Assembly: GCF_003268025.1 (NCBI RefSeq)
Contig: NZ_QLUW01000007.1
Coordinates: 62,001 to 126,000, forward strand
Length of the DNA stretch: 64,000 nt
Source: Paenibacillus montanisoli
GTDB lineage: Bacteria; Bacillota; Bacilli; Paenibacillales; Paenibacillaceae
Reading direction: 5' to 3'
Each line of letters begins with the position of its first letter. The stretch's first letter is position 1. The position numbers were made by a program, and so were the translations under genes. The notes under the pieces were generated by a model that saw nothing but the letters and a program-made list of their open reading frames with translations, did not search any database and was not told the DNA's origin. Below, piece by piece: positions 26,674 to 35,729 of this stretch.

Positions 26674-26772
26674 TGATTTGTTAAATACTGAACACCCGTC
26701 CTTGTAACTATTCGCCAATTATGGACGTCTAGACGTTAAAGTCGCGAAGTTTGAAAGGGCGGTTAGAGTGTC

Positions 26773-27654
26773 ATGAAACGAAAGATCGCGTTCGTACTGC
26801 TGGCCGGTATATGGCTGTTGTCCGGTTGCGGCCAAAAAGAAGCGATGAAATCTGCCTCTGCAGGTGAGAAGCAAGCAGGCGCAGAGCAGGCGACATACGA
26901 TGAAACGTTGGAATTTCAGCGCACCTACATCCCGATTGTGGAAGAGGAAATGAACAAGCGGTTTAAGCCGGCAAATCCTTCGGACAATCCGTTCGAGCGA
27001 TACGGCACGTATTATATCGATAACGATCGCAAGAAATTCGTCTACTTGCTTGATGATGAAGAAGCGCCGGCCGTCAAAGAGCTTGTACAAGCGCTGAAAG
27101 CCCGGCTGGGCGAGCATGTCGAATTCAAGAAGCCGCAGCATAGCCAGCTCGAGCTGAAGGCCCTTTCCGACCGCGTCGCTAAAGCGATGCAAGACAAGAA
27201 GGTCATCGGCGGCTGGGGTGTCGGCGTCGACGTCATCCAAGGAAAAGTAAAGGTCGAAGCTTATTTAAGCGAGACCGACCGGGCGGAGCTTATCCGGATG
27301 TTTGGGTCGGAGCTATTAGCGTTTGAGCAGCTGTCCACCGGCATCGGCCTTGCCGGATACGTGATCGAGAAGAAGGATGGCCAAATACTCGTAGCCGATC
27401 CTCATGCGCGCGAAGACGGCATGTACGCGGCTACTTGGTTCAGCAACGCCCCGTCCACCGTCGAACTCGGCAATGAAGTCGAAGTTACGGTCGTTCACGG
27501 CATGCGTACGTTAATGATGCAATACCCGGACCGCGACACCGCCTTGGAGGTCAAAGTCTTGAAAGCCGAGAAGCTGGAAGGTAAGGATCTGGCCGAATTC
27601 GAGACGGTTCGGAAGGCCGTTCAAGACAGAATCCAGAACGTTATGGCGAAATAA
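26773..27654 (+). CDS. Uncharacterised lipoprotein
   Basis: A 293-residue exported lipoprotein. Signal MKRKIAFVLLAGIWLLSGC with lipid Cys19, then a short Lys/Ala-rich linker and two alpha/beta domains (about 45-175 and 185-290). The second ends in a helix with basic residues. The text 'IDNDRKKFVYLLDDEEAPAVKELVQ' and 'YAATWFSNAP' matches no family known to me. The start is ATG 26773, although GGGCGGTTAG gives only a moderate ribosome site. Its own terminator is at 27727-27760. Confidence 0.75.
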   Translation: MKRKIAFVLLAGIWLLSGCGQKEAMKSASAGEKQAGAEQATYDETLEFQRTYIPIVEEEMNKRFKPANPSDNPFERYGTYYIDNDRKKFVYLLDDEEAPAVKELVQALKARLGEHVEFKKPQHSQLELKALSDRVAKAMQDKKVIGGWGVGVDVIQGKVKVEAYLSETDRAELIRMFGSELLAFEQLSTGIGLAGYVIEKKDGQILVADPHAREDGMYAATWFSNAPSTVELGNEVEVTVVHGMRTLMMQYPDRDTALEVKVLKAEKLEGKDLAEFETVRKAVQDRIQNVMAK

Positions 27655-27726
27655 AACATTTCAAATCGAATAAGCGCTATTGGATTCGTTAGCAAGCGGG
27701 GCATGCAGGGCGCCCTAAACGTTAAA

Positions 27727-27760
27727 AAGGCCAGGCTCTTCCAACGAAGAGTCTGGCCTT
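27727..27760. terminator. Bidirectional intrinsic terminator
   Basis: A 14-bp stem AAGGCCAGGCTCTT/AAGAGTCTGGCCTT (one G-T pair) with a 6-nt loop, A-rich and T-rich on the two sides. It serves the lipoprotein gene and the convergent cupredoxin gene. Confidence 0.85.
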
Positions 27761-27779
27761 CTTTATGGCTGCAGCCAGG

Positions 27780-29018
27780 TTATTTGGTTGTGATGGTAAA
27801 TGTCAGCGCCTTCGTATCCCAGCCGTATGACTTGCCTAACAGCTGAGCGGCGGCGTCAAGCGCCACATAGGTGGTGCCGTTCTTGATAAACGGCGCGGCT
27901 TCGCCGGTTGAGGCCAGTTTTTTGCCGCCCAATGAGACGACCTTCTTGCTGTCCACGGCAAACTTGACATTCAGCGACTTGGCTACGGCTCTGAGCGGCG
28001 CGAATACATGGCCGTTCTTCTTCACCGTATCGGTGACGACCGCTTTGCCGTCCACGACCAGCTTGGCAGCGCCCTTCGGAGCGACCACGATAGTGCCGGA
28101 GAAGCCCCACAGCACGTCTGTCACGGTGTAAGTACCCGGCTTCGTGAAGGTCACGCGGTAGGACGGATGAATCAGATCGGCCGGTTCCATATTGCCGAGG
28201 AAGCCGGAGGTGACCATGCCGTTGCCGTCAAATTGCGTATTTTTCGTTGGCGTGATGAGCGCCGGATTGAAGCCTTCTTCCGTGAAAATCGGAATGTCCT
28301 TCGGCGCGTTGATAACGGCCAGATGGACCTCCATCGCCGAATTGACCCACTCGACGCTGTCTCCGGCGTTAATGTAGAGCTCGCCTGGCAGGAACGCATT
28401 GACCATGACCTTATGGTTCGCGATGGAGGCGTTCACTTTATACGTAATGGCGCCTTTGCCGTCAACGGTATATTGCGTTTCGCCGGCATGCTCCCGCAGG
28501 GAATGCGCCAGATGCATCGTTTCATCGAGATGCTCCTTATGCGCGGCGATCTGCTCGACCTTGCTCGGGATCAGCTGGCCTTTGGGAATGACGACGATGG
28601 TCCCTCTCATCATCGGGTGGATCTGGCAGTAATAAGCATAGGCGCCGCTCTTCGTGAACGTTACCGTATACGTCATGCCAGGCATCAGCTGGCCGGAATC
28701 GAGCGGCTTCGTTCCGTCCCACTTCGAGCCGCTTGGGTCGGCAGGGCGGTTCGGATCGGTCAGCGGCGGGCCGCCGGCCAAGAAAGTGACCGTATGCGGA
28801 GCGAGCATATCCTTATTCGTAAACGTCACCGTATCCCCTTCATGGATGTAGGTAACGCCAGGCTGCATGGAAAACATTTCCGTGTCATCGCTCATCTTGA
28901 GTCCGACCGACACATCCCATGATTGCGGGGCATCGGCGTTATCGGCGGCGTATGCGCCGGTCATGCCCATCGTTGCTGCAAGGATTAAAGCGAGAATGAT
29001 GATTCGAATTTTTTTCAT
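27780..29018 (-). CDS. Secreted tandem-cupredoxin protein with stalk-like domain
   Basis: A 412-residue exported protein with signal peptide (residues 1-25, cut after AYA). Domain 1 (about 33-146) is a plastocyanin-like cupredoxin with a full type-1 copper set: His75 (APHTV), Cys131, His134, Met136/137 (YYCQIHPMM). Domain 2 (about 186-315) repeats the fold ('HLAVI', 'GTYTVTDVLWGFSGTIVV') but has lost Cys, His and Met. Domain 3 (about 318-412) resembles the copper-amine-oxidase N-terminal or stalk domain (VVDGKAVV.., 'GHVFAPLRAVAKSLNVKF'). It is probably an envelope electron-transfer or copper-holding protein. GGGAGG precedes the ATG. No partner oxidase is adjacent. Confidence 0.85.
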   Translation of the reverse strand: MKKIRIIILALILAATMGMTGAYAADNADAPQSWDVSVGLKMSDDTEMFSMQPGVTYIHEGDTVTFTNKDMLAPHTVTFLAGGPPLTDPNRPADPSGSKWDGTKPLDSGQLMPGMTYTVTFTKSGAYAYYCQIHPMMRGTIVVIPKGQLIPSKVEQIAAHKEHLDETMHLAHSLREHAGETQYTVDGKGAITYKVNASIANHKVMVNAFLPGELYINAGDSVEWVNSAMEVHLAVINAPKDIPIFTEEGFNPALITPTKNTQFDGNGMVTSGFLGNMEPADLIHPSYRVTFTKPGTYTVTDVLWGFSGTIVVAPKGAAKLVVDGKAVVTDTVKKNGHVFAPLRAVAKSLNVKFAVDSKKVVSLGGKKLASTGEAAPFIKNGTTYVALDAAAQLLGKSYGWDTKALTFTITTK

Positions 29019-29177
29019 TCACTCGTGCCTCCCAATAAGTATAAAATGCCGCCGCCCGTACCGGTTGCCGGCTCCAAGCAACGTTCTTCTGTATCATAAA
29101 AAAAAGATACTTCCACATTCACTACCACTGAACTACCACTTTTCCGCCGTCCGGATGGATACTTCCGGAAAAGCGCA

Positions 29178-29214
29178 AAAAGGCCGGCAACCTCAGTGAG
29201 AGGTGCCAGCCTTT
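29178..29214 (-). terminator. Intrinsic terminator of the GH26 gene
   Basis: A stem AAAGGC..GCCTTT with an inner CAACCTC/GAGGTG, ending in T residues on the minus strand. Confidence 0.8.
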
Positions 29215-29226
29215 ATTACAAATGGC

Positions 29227-30624
29227 TTATTCCATTCCATATCGACGCCAGTCCGGCAGAAGATCAAGCGTAATGCAGTACGGATGACTGTACACCTTCC
29301 GCAGCTGGTCGTCCTTTGTCGATTTGCCGTCGACCACGAAGCCTCCGCCCCATGTCATGTACCACAGCCAAGGCGTGCGGCTCGCCATCATCTGATCCGG
29401 ATCGGGAATCGAGCCGTTCTCGCCGAGCGCGATCAGCTTCTTGCCGCCGGCGAGCGCGTCTACCTGCTCAAACGGCTTGCGCAGCGGGCCATAGTTGGCC
29501 GAAGGCGCATAGATATCGCAGCTGTCGATGTCGGTCTCGCCTTCGCCCGGGTACCAGTCCTTGACGTGGGAGTTCCATACCCAGATCAGGTTGTTCAACT
29601 GGTGCAAGTTCGTAAAGCGGTCATACATGAGCCGCCATAACTGCTTGCACGGCTCCGGGCCGAACGCCCCCCACCAGAACCAGGCGCCGTCCGCCTCATG
29701 AAGAGGCCGCCACAGAACAGGCACGTCCGCGTCGCGCAGCCGCTTCAGCTGCTCGGCAACGGCATCCATATCCGCAAGCAGCAGCTCATGCTCCTTCGTC
29801 TCCGGCGTTAGCGCGATCGGGAGGTTGAAGTCGGTGTTTTGCGTATAGAAAGTTTTGTCCTTGCCCCCCGTAGGGGCGAACCAGTGCCAGGTCAGTGTTA
29901 CGATTCCGTTATAAGCGTTCGTCCACTCGATGGCGGATTCGATAGAGCCTTTGTTTTCCGCGATTTCGAGCAGCTTGTGCTCCGTCGGTTCCGCCGTCTC
30001 GGTCGCATGCGTGTAGCTCAGCAGGTCGAAACCGCGGATCGCGGGCTGTTTGCCGGTTACCTTTTGAATGTAGTCGAATTCTTCCGCGGGCAAGAAGCCG
30101 GAAGCGGTATGCTGGCCGGTAATAACACGGCGGCCGAAATTGCTGTTCAAGTAATTCCACAGCCCTACCGTGGCCTCTGAAGCATTCGGATTGATCAGTT
30201 TGCGCGGCGAGCGGCTGAGCTCGGGCGTTTGCGCAGGGCTTAGCATGAAGCAGTCGACATCGACGCCATAGTCCCAAGCCTTGAGCAGCGTGATGGTATG
30301 CGTGCCGGCCTTGAAATAAACCGCGCATTGGTGCTCAATGACAAAGCCGGACGTAGAACGTGACATCACGTAACCGTAGCAGCTGCCGTCAATCAGCAGC
30401 GCATTCGTGCACTTGCCCTTGCCGTTGGCCACCGCAAACCGGATGCCGAGATCGTAGAAGCCGTCCTCCGGCACGTGCATGTCTACCTCTAGCTTATCCC
30501 CGTCCTTGCTGGTCCCTTTCACATAACCGGCACCGGTATATCCTGGCGTCTCGGTTACGCATGCGACGCCGTGCAAACGGCCTTCTTCAGCCTGAACGAC
30601 GATCATGGAACTGCTGATGTTCAC
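29227..30624 (-). CDS. GH26 beta-mannanase-like glycosidase with N-terminal CBM
   Basis: A 465-residue protein. Residues about 8-130 are a CBM35/CBM6-like beta-sandwich ('VVQAEEGRLHGV', 'GYTGAGYVKG', 'AGTHTITLLKAWDYGVDVDCFML'). Residues about 140-460 are a GH26 barrel with acid/base Glu310 (LWRPLHEADGAWFWWG) and nucleophile Glu402 (ALGENGSIPDP). GH26 enzymes cut beta-1,4-mannans. There is no signal peptide: GTG 30624 has a clear GGAGGGG site and the carbohydrate-binding module begins at once. The enzyme is therefore cytosolic or leaves by a non-classical route, which is unusual for a CBM-bearing mannanase. Confidence 0.88.
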   Translation of the reverse strand: MNISSSMIVVQAEEGRLHGVACVTETPGYTGAGYVKGTSKDGDKLEVDMHVPEDGFYDLGIRFAVANGKGKCTNALLIDGSCYGYVMSRSTSGFVIEHQCAVYFKAGTHTITLLKAWDYGVDVDCFMLSPAQTPELSRSPRKLINPNASEATVGLWNYLNSNFGRRVITGQHTASGFLPAEEFDYIQKVTGKQPAIRGFDLLSYTHATETAEPTEHKLLEIAENKGSIESAIEWTNAYNGIVTLTWHWFAPTGGKDKTFYTQNTDFNLPIALTPETKEHELLLADMDAVAEQLKRLRDADVPVLWRPLHEADGAWFWWGAFGPEPCKQLWRLMYDRFTNLHQLNNLIWVWNSHVKDWYPGEGETDIDSCDIYAPSANYGPLRKPFEQVDALAGGKKLIALGENGSIPDPDQMMASRTPWLWYMTWGGGFVVDGKSTKDDQLRKVYSHPYCITLDLLPDWRRYGME

Positions 30625-30798
30625 GTATAGTCCCCTCCGCTTGTTGGCATAATTTGTTTGCTTTCACTATAGCCCGATTCCTCGCTAATTTGAATGTACA
30701 TAAATCAAACGAGGGACATTGCGCGGAGCACCGGAGCTGGCTTAGTATGAAAGCACAAGCATATGGTTTTCTATCCAATAGGAGGAGGTACGTTCTTA

Positions 30799-31125
30799 GT
30801 GTCGACAGCCAATATTGCAATCGCTTTGTACCGTCCGCACCCCGGCAAGGAGGGCGAGCTGCGCGAGATCGTGAAGCAGCACGGCCCTGCGCTCGTCGCG
30901 GAAGGCCTGATCACAGACCATCCCATGCTTCAGCTGGGGGCGGAGGACGGCACGATTATCGAAATTTTCGAGTGGAAATCGGTTGAAGCGAAGGACCAGG
31001 CCCATAAGTCGCCCGTCATCTGGCCGATCTGGGAACGGATGATGGCCGTTGCGGAGATGACGAGCCTGGCTTCGCTCAAAGAAGCCCATCAGCCGTTTCC
31101 GACGTTTGAACGGCTAAGGTTATAA
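30799..31125 (+). CDS. Antibiotic-biosynthesis-monooxygenase-fold protein
   Basis: A 108-residue dimeric alpha/beta-barrel-type protein ('IALYRPHPGKEGELREIVKQ', 'IIEIFEWKS', 'SPVIWPIWERMM'). GTG 30799 follows AGGAGGTACG. Members include small cofactor-free monooxygenases, heme-degrading enzymes and proteins without known activity; no catalytic residues can be fixed here. An alpha/beta hydrolase gene follows within about 30 bases, and the two may be co-transcribed. Confidence 0.75.
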   Translation: MSTANIAIALYRPHPGKEGELREIVKQHGPALVAEGLITDHPMLQLGAEDGTIIEIFEWKSVEAKDQAHKSPVIWPIWERMMAVAEMTSLASLKEAHQPFPTFERLRL

Positions 31126-31154
31126 GGCAATAACGGTGAAGGGAGAGGGCGATT

Positions 31155-32006
31155 CTGAGACAGCGGGAAGGAACGTTTCGCGGAACAAACGGGAAGGAAT
31201 TGTTTTATCGGGTCCAAATGCCCGCAGAGCAGCCGCCCAAAGCTGCCGTCATTGCGGTTCATGGGCTTGGCGATCATAGCGGAGGTCTGCGCAATCTGCT
31301 GGATTGCTTCACGGAGCGGGGCTGCGCGGTCTATGCGTACGATCAAATGGGGCACGGCAGAAGCGAAGGAATACGAGGCTTTATCAAGAGATGGGATGAG
31401 TATACGAACGATCTGCATACGTTCCGAACGATGGTTCAAGATGAGCAGCCCATGCTGCCGATCTTCATAGTGGGACATAGTCTAGGCGGGCTGGTCAGCA
31501 TCGACTATGCGGCTTCCCGCGGCAGCGGCATTTCAGGATTAGCGGTCATAACGCCCGCCATCTCCGCCAAGCTGACCTTCATGGACAAGCTGCTTACTAA
31601 CATGATGGGCCTGATCAAGCCCGATTTTACGGTGCAAAAGAGCGGGGATTACGCTAACCTAACTAGCGACCCGGACATGCTGGCCAAGCTGAAAGCCGAC
31701 GGGCTGCGGCACAGCACGGTAACGCCCGGTCTGGGCAGAGGCTTGTCGCAGGCGGCGGCGCGCGTCATGAAGCTGGCGCCGTCGATCAAGCTGCCATTCC
31801 TCCTGCAGCTTAGCGTAGAGGATGTCGTGACGCCGCCGGAAGGGCAGCGGAAGTTTTATGAGGCGCTGGGGTCATCGGACAAGCAGAAGCTCGAATACGC
31901 TAACGTCGGCCATCGTCCTTTCGATGACCGGGACCGGGAGCGGTTTCTGGCGGACTTGGCCGGGTGGCTGGACCGAAGAAACGAAAGCAAGGCTCAAGCT
32001 ATATAA
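31155..32006 (+). CDS. Alpha/beta hydrolase, monoacylglycerol-lipase type
   Basis: A protein of about 283 residues with Ser nucleophile GHSLGG, acid Asp in 'EDVVTPPEG' and His in 'NVGHRPF'. The oxyanion and lid regions resemble bacterial monoacylglycerol lipase ('VHGLGDHSGG', 'YDQMGHGRSEGIRGFI'). There is no ATG, GTG or TTG at the expected N-terminus. The family-like start 'RQREGTFRGTNGKELFYRV' would begin at CTG 31155 (or ATT 31152) behind GGGAGAGGG. TTG 31200 is nearly on top of its only possible ribosome site. A non-standard start is therefore proposed. Confidence 0.8.
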   Translation: MRQREGTFRGTNGKELFYRVQMPAEQPPKAAVIAVHGLGDHSGGLRNLLDCFTERGCAVYAYDQMGHGRSEGIRGFIKRWDEYTNDLHTFRTMVQDEQPMLPIFIVGHSLGGLVSIDYAASRGSGISGLAVITPAISAKLTFMDKLLTNMMGLIKPDFTVQKSGDYANLTSDPDMLAKLKADGLRHSTVTPGLGRGLSQAAARVMKLAPSIKLPFLLQLSVEDVVTPPEGQRKFYEALGSSDKQKLEYANVGHRPFDDRDRERFLADLAGWLDRRNESKAQAI

Positions 32007-32018
32007 GTGTAAGGTGCA

Positions 32019-32056
32019 AGAAGAGCAGGGCGTCCGAGTGCGGCGTCCTGCTCTTC
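32019..32056 (+). terminator. Hairpin after the lipase gene
   Basis: A 14-bp stem AGAAGAGCAGGGCG/CGTCCTGCTCTTCT (one G-T pair). It lacks a clean T-run, so termination may be partial or factor-assisted. Confidence 0.6.
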
Positions 32057-32141
32057 TAGTAGGCTGACACCTCTATGCCGTTTCGGACATAGACTAGGCA
32101 TAGGTTATACACCTATGCGATGTGCGAAAGGACTAAGAGCG

Positions 32142-32957
32142 ATGTATCCTTATGAAAGAAACGGATTTTACGGGCGGGTTCCCGATTGGCATGGCTACAT
32201 GGGCTATGAACGGGCGAAAGAACAGCCGTTGACGTTTGTGCTCGTCCACGGCTCATTTGCCGATGTTCGCTTCTGGAACGGCGTCGCCGGCATGCTGCGC
32301 AAAATGGGCCACAAGGTTTTCGTACCGGAATACCCCGGCCACGGAAGCGATCCGAATACGAATGTGACGCATGGAATGATATCCAGGGCGGTCGCCGATT
32401 TCATCCTTGCACGCCAGCTGCGCGATATTATACTGGTCGGGCACAGTTTCGGCGGATCGGTCGTTCAGAAAACGGCGGAGCTCGTCCCCGATCGCATCAA
32501 GCGGCTCGTCTTTATGAACGGGTTCGTGATCGGCGAAGGACAATCGGTGGTGGACCAATTTCCTCCGCAGGTCCAGCAATTGTTCGAGCAGCTTCGACAG
32601 TTGTCGCCTGACGATACGATAATGCTGCCATTTCCGGTATTCCGCGATGCGTTCGTCAACCTGGCCGACCTTCAGCTGGCAAGGCAGCTGTACAGCGAGG
32701 TCAGGCCCGAGCCCGCTAAGCCCTCATTTGAGAAGCTGGATCTCAAGGCCTTCTATAAGCTGAATATTCCGCGGAGCTACCTCTATCTGACGGATGACAA
32801 CCTGCTGCCTCAGGGCGAAGGCTACGGATGGCATCCGCATATGTCCGGGCGGCTCGGGTTGTTCCGGTTAATTCGATCGGATGGCGATCATATGACCTAT
32901 TTCCGGACGCAGCCTGCGCTCCTGGCGCAGAAGCTGGTTGAGGCGTCACGGGACTAA
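32142..32957 (+). CDS. Alpha/beta hydrolase (esterase-like)
   Basis: A 271-residue hydrolase of the salicylate-esterase/hydroxynitrile-lyase-like subgroup. Oxyanion region 'VLVHGSFADVRFWNGV', Ser nucleophile GHSFGG, and catalytic His in 'SDGDHMTYF'. ATG 32142 follows AAAGGACTAAGAG; an earlier in-frame ATG at 32115 has no site. The substrate is unknown. It is unrelated in detail to the upstream lipase, so tandem duplication is not indicated. Confidence 0.83.
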   Translation: MYPYERNGFYGRVPDWHGYMGYERAKEQPLTFVLVHGSFADVRFWNGVAGMLRKMGHKVFVPEYPGHGSDPNTNVTHGMISRAVADFILARQLRDIILVGHSFGGSVVQKTAELVPDRIKRLVFMNGFVIGEGQSVVDQFPPQVQQLFEQLRQLSPDDTIMLPFPVFRDAFVNLADLQLARQLYSEVRPEPAKPSFEKLDLKAFYKLNIPRSYLYLTDDNLLPQGEGYGWHPHMSGRLGLFRLIRSDGDHMTYFRTQPALLAQKLVEASRD

Positions 32958-33111
32958 TATCTATGGCCGGAAATGCCGCTGCAAATGCGCCGTTTCCGGC
33001 TTTTTATGATGCGCATGCATGAATTTCCTCCACAGTAAATGTCCGGCTCCGATTATGGGCACACTACGGGTGTCATTGGCCAGATTGTCGAAAATGGAGG
33101 GGAACATCCAT

Positions 33112-33492
33112 ATGTCAGAACGAACGGTATTTGCTTACTTTCAAACGCCCGATCAAGCTAAGGAAGCGGTGGATCGGCTCCGGTCCCTCAAGCTGATCGA
33201 CCACGCAATCGAACGCATCGACGGCCTTGCGGGCACCGGCATTCAAAGTCTGGACAGGCTCGGGGCAACGGTTACCGGGGATTTTCCGGGACTCGGCTAC
33301 TTGACGCTCGGCGGCGACTTTAACGGTCCGGAAGCCGGCATCTTGGCCGCATCCAGCGTAAGCGCGAGCGGGTACAGCTCCGGCGGACCGGAGAACCGGG
33401 TAAGCGGTTATGATATTATGCTCGTCGCGATCGTAGACGAAGAAGATTTCGAGCAGGCGGATCGAATCGTCCGGGAATTGGGCGCGTTGTAG
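33112..33492 (+). CDS. Hypothetical protein, YflT/stress-protein-like N-terminus
   Basis: A 126-residue protein beginning MSERTVFAYFQTPDQAKEAV, a beta-alpha pattern ('V-A-F-----A--A---L') seen in YflT-type general-stress domains. The middle is glycine-rich, and the C-terminal half repeats the pattern (MLVAIVDEEDFEQADRIVRELG). The two halves could form a ferredoxin-like fold. ATG 33112 has GGAGGGG 9 nt upstream. No enzymatic motif. Monocistronic with terminator. Confidence 0.6.
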   Translation: MSERTVFAYFQTPDQAKEAVDRLRSLKLIDHAIERIDGLAGTGIQSLDRLGATVTGDFPGLGYLTLGGDFNGPEAGILAASSVSASGYSSGGPENRVSGYDIMLVAIVDEEDFEQADRIVRELGAL

Positions 33493-33515
33493 GCCGGGGT
33501 AGAATGTGCGCAAGG

Positions 33516-33558
33516 ATACAGAGCATCGCAGGGGGCTGCCGATGCTCTGTATTTTTTT
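33516..33558 (+). terminator. Intrinsic terminator
   Basis: A perfect 13-bp stem ATACAGAGCATCG and complement, 11-nt loop and T-run. Confidence 0.93.
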
Positions 33559-33632
33559 TATTTACGACGGCCTGGGCCTGCATATAAGTTAGCAAGAGCA
33601 GATTTTTGCTACTACATGGAGGTGTCGGTTGT

Positions 33633-34211
33633 ATGGTTGACAATCAGGCGTTACGGTCGTTCTCGCTTGTGAGCGCGGTCGTCATGGTTCTTAGCTTTGT
33701 CGGCATGGCAGCTTACTTCTTCCTCGATGAAAGCGCCCGCGAATTGGATGTCATGATGCTGATCCTCAACTCGTTCTGGATCATTAGCTTGATCTCCATT
33801 TATCTGCCCCAAGCAGGCAGTCTAGGCACTTTCGGACGGTTCAGTTTCATTGTCACCGCAATCGGACTGATGTGGTTCGTCGGCTATGGCTTCGCGCATC
33901 AATTCGCAGGTCCCGTATTGGAGGGTTTCCAGCCCGGCATCATGGAGTTCGACAACCTCCCGCAGCCGCTGCTCGACGGCGCTTACGTCGCGACGGCCAT
34001 CGCCGGCGGGGGGTTCTTTCTCTATGGCCTGTCGATGCTGTTCGGCAAAGTGTCGCTCTGGCAGGGCATCTTGTTTATGGTTAGCGGGGCCGCGCTTGCC
34101 GTAGGGTACGCAATGCACATCATTCCGCTTGCGATCGTCTTCGGGTTTTTCATTCCGATTGCGGTGTTTTCGATGAATGTGAAGACGTTGAAGTCGGCGA
34201 AAGAAGGCTGA
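33633..34211 (+). CDS. Multi-pass membrane protein of unknown function
   Basis: A 192-residue protein with about six hydrophobic helices (roughly 10-30, 42-58, 68-88, 120-142, 145-163, 166-183) and no recognisable motif. ATG 33633 follows GGAGGTGTCGG. There are no charged residues characteristic of a transporter. It lies 75 bases before the broken permease gene on the same strand and could share its transcript. Confidence 0.65.
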   Translation: MVDNQALRSFSLVSAVVMVLSFVGMAAYFFLDESARELDVMMLILNSFWIISLISIYLPQAGSLGTFGRFSFIVTAIGLMWFVGYGFAHQFAGPVLEGFQPGIMEFDNLPQPLLDGAYVATAIAGGGFFLYGLSMLFGKVSLWQGILFMVSGAALAVGYAMHIIPLAIVFGFFIPIAVFSMNVKTLKSAKEG

Positions 34212-34285
34212 AATCTGGGAATCGTATCCTTGCCGGAGGGGGCATACTGACTGTGATAAGTCAGTTCCCACTGGGAGGTAAGCGG

Positions 34286-35604
34286 ATGATAAAAAGACTC
34301 GCGTGGTGGCAGCTGTCGCTCATAGGCATGGGCTCGATTATCGGAGCGGGTTTCTTCTTGGGAACCGGCCTGTCGATCCGATTAGCCGGTCCATCCGTGC
34401 TAATCGGGTATCTGGTTGCGGGTTTGGCTACCTACATTGTTTTGCTTCTTTGGCCGAGATGACGGTGAATGATCCCCAGTCCGGTTCGTTCCGCACCTAT
34501 GCCCGGATCGCCTTCGGACGATCGGCAGGCTATATGTCCGGATGGATTTATTGGCTGGCCGGCGTGCTCATCATGTCCAGCGAGATCGTCGCGCTGTCTA
34601 CCTTCACGCAATACTGGTTTCCGCATGTTCCGCTAGGCGTTTTCTCGCTGCTTTACGCCGCGCTCGGCTTCGGCATCAACTTCATGGGCGTACGCAATTT
34701 CGGTGCGGTCGAGTCCATGTTTGCGGTCGTAAAGCTGACGGTACTCGTTTTATTCATTCTCTTCGGGGCCCTGTTCGTTTGCGGGGTGTTTCATGCCGCC
34801 TACGGGGTACCGGTTCAGCGCATTGGGATGAATGCCTTGTTCCCCCATGGCGTCCACGGGCTTTGGTCGGCCATGATTTTCGTTTTTTTCTCATTTGGCG
34901 GCATTGAGGTGGTGGGGGTAACCTCCTCGGAATTGAAACGCGGCGAGGATATCGCAAAAGCCGGGGCCGTTCTCCTCGTCACGCTGGTTCTCATTTACGT
35001 GCTGGCTCTTTACATGGTGCTCAAAATGACGGATCAATCGGCGATTAGCGATGCCGCAAGTCCGTTCGTAACGGCGCTTTCCGGATTCACGATCCCGTAT
35101 CTTGATACGCTGTTCAATCTGATCATCATCAGCGCCGCTTTCTCGACGATGGTCGGTGCCTTGTTCGGGATCAGCCGGATCTTGGTATCGTTGTCCGAGG
35201 ACGGGGATGCTCCCCGCTCGCTTAAGCAGACAAACGGGCGAGGCGTCGCGGCCAAGTCGCTCTGGTTGACCGCGGCGGCATTAGCCGTTCTGATCGCCTG
35301 CTCGTATGCGCTCCCCAGTTCGATGTACGAATACGTAAGCACGGCGGCAGGCGTCATGCTTATTCTGAATTGGATTCTCATTCTGGCTTCCTACCTCAAA
35401 TTGCATAACGGTTATGACTCAGGGAATGGCAAGTTCCGCGCATTCGGCTACCCGTACACGGCTTATTTAGCTATCGCGTTAATCGCAATGACAATCATCG
35501 GCGCGCTTCTGCACCGAAACGAACGAATAGGAGTCGTGCTTAGCGTTGTGCTGATCCTGCTCGTGTTCGTTTCTTCTAAATTGGTTCGTCGATCAGTGGG
35601 CTAG
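34286..35604 (+). pseudogene. APC-family amino-acid permease, frameshifted near its start
   Basis: Two frames together make one permease of about 439 residues. The first (34286-34462) has RBS GGGAGGTAAG and reads MIKRLAWWQLSLIGMGSIIG to 'LATYIVLLLW' before a stop. The second frame continues in register with the family as 'LAEMTVNDPQSGSFRTYARIAFG' and runs to 35604 with the remaining helices. The change between about 34438 and 34456, in a T-rich stretch (TTGTTTTGCTTCTTTGG), equals loss of one base. Family: AnsP/GabP-like amino-acid/proton symporter. It is either a recent pseudogene or an assembly error; no programmed-shift heptamer is obvious. Confidence 0.85.
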
Positions 35605-35729
35605 CGGAAGGCTAGATTGGCATGACATCGTCAAAGTGGCAGTAACATGGTAGCGAAAGCGGCAGTCGATCTCCTTTATGATGGGTAATGCATAGTGGTG
35701 CTAAGTATGGCCATAAGGAGGCTGATCGA

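Noticed and set aside
34438..34456. Programmed -1 frameshifting in the amino-acid permease
   Set aside because: No X-XXY-YYZ heptamer in the right phase and no downstream stimulator seen; an indel is simpler.
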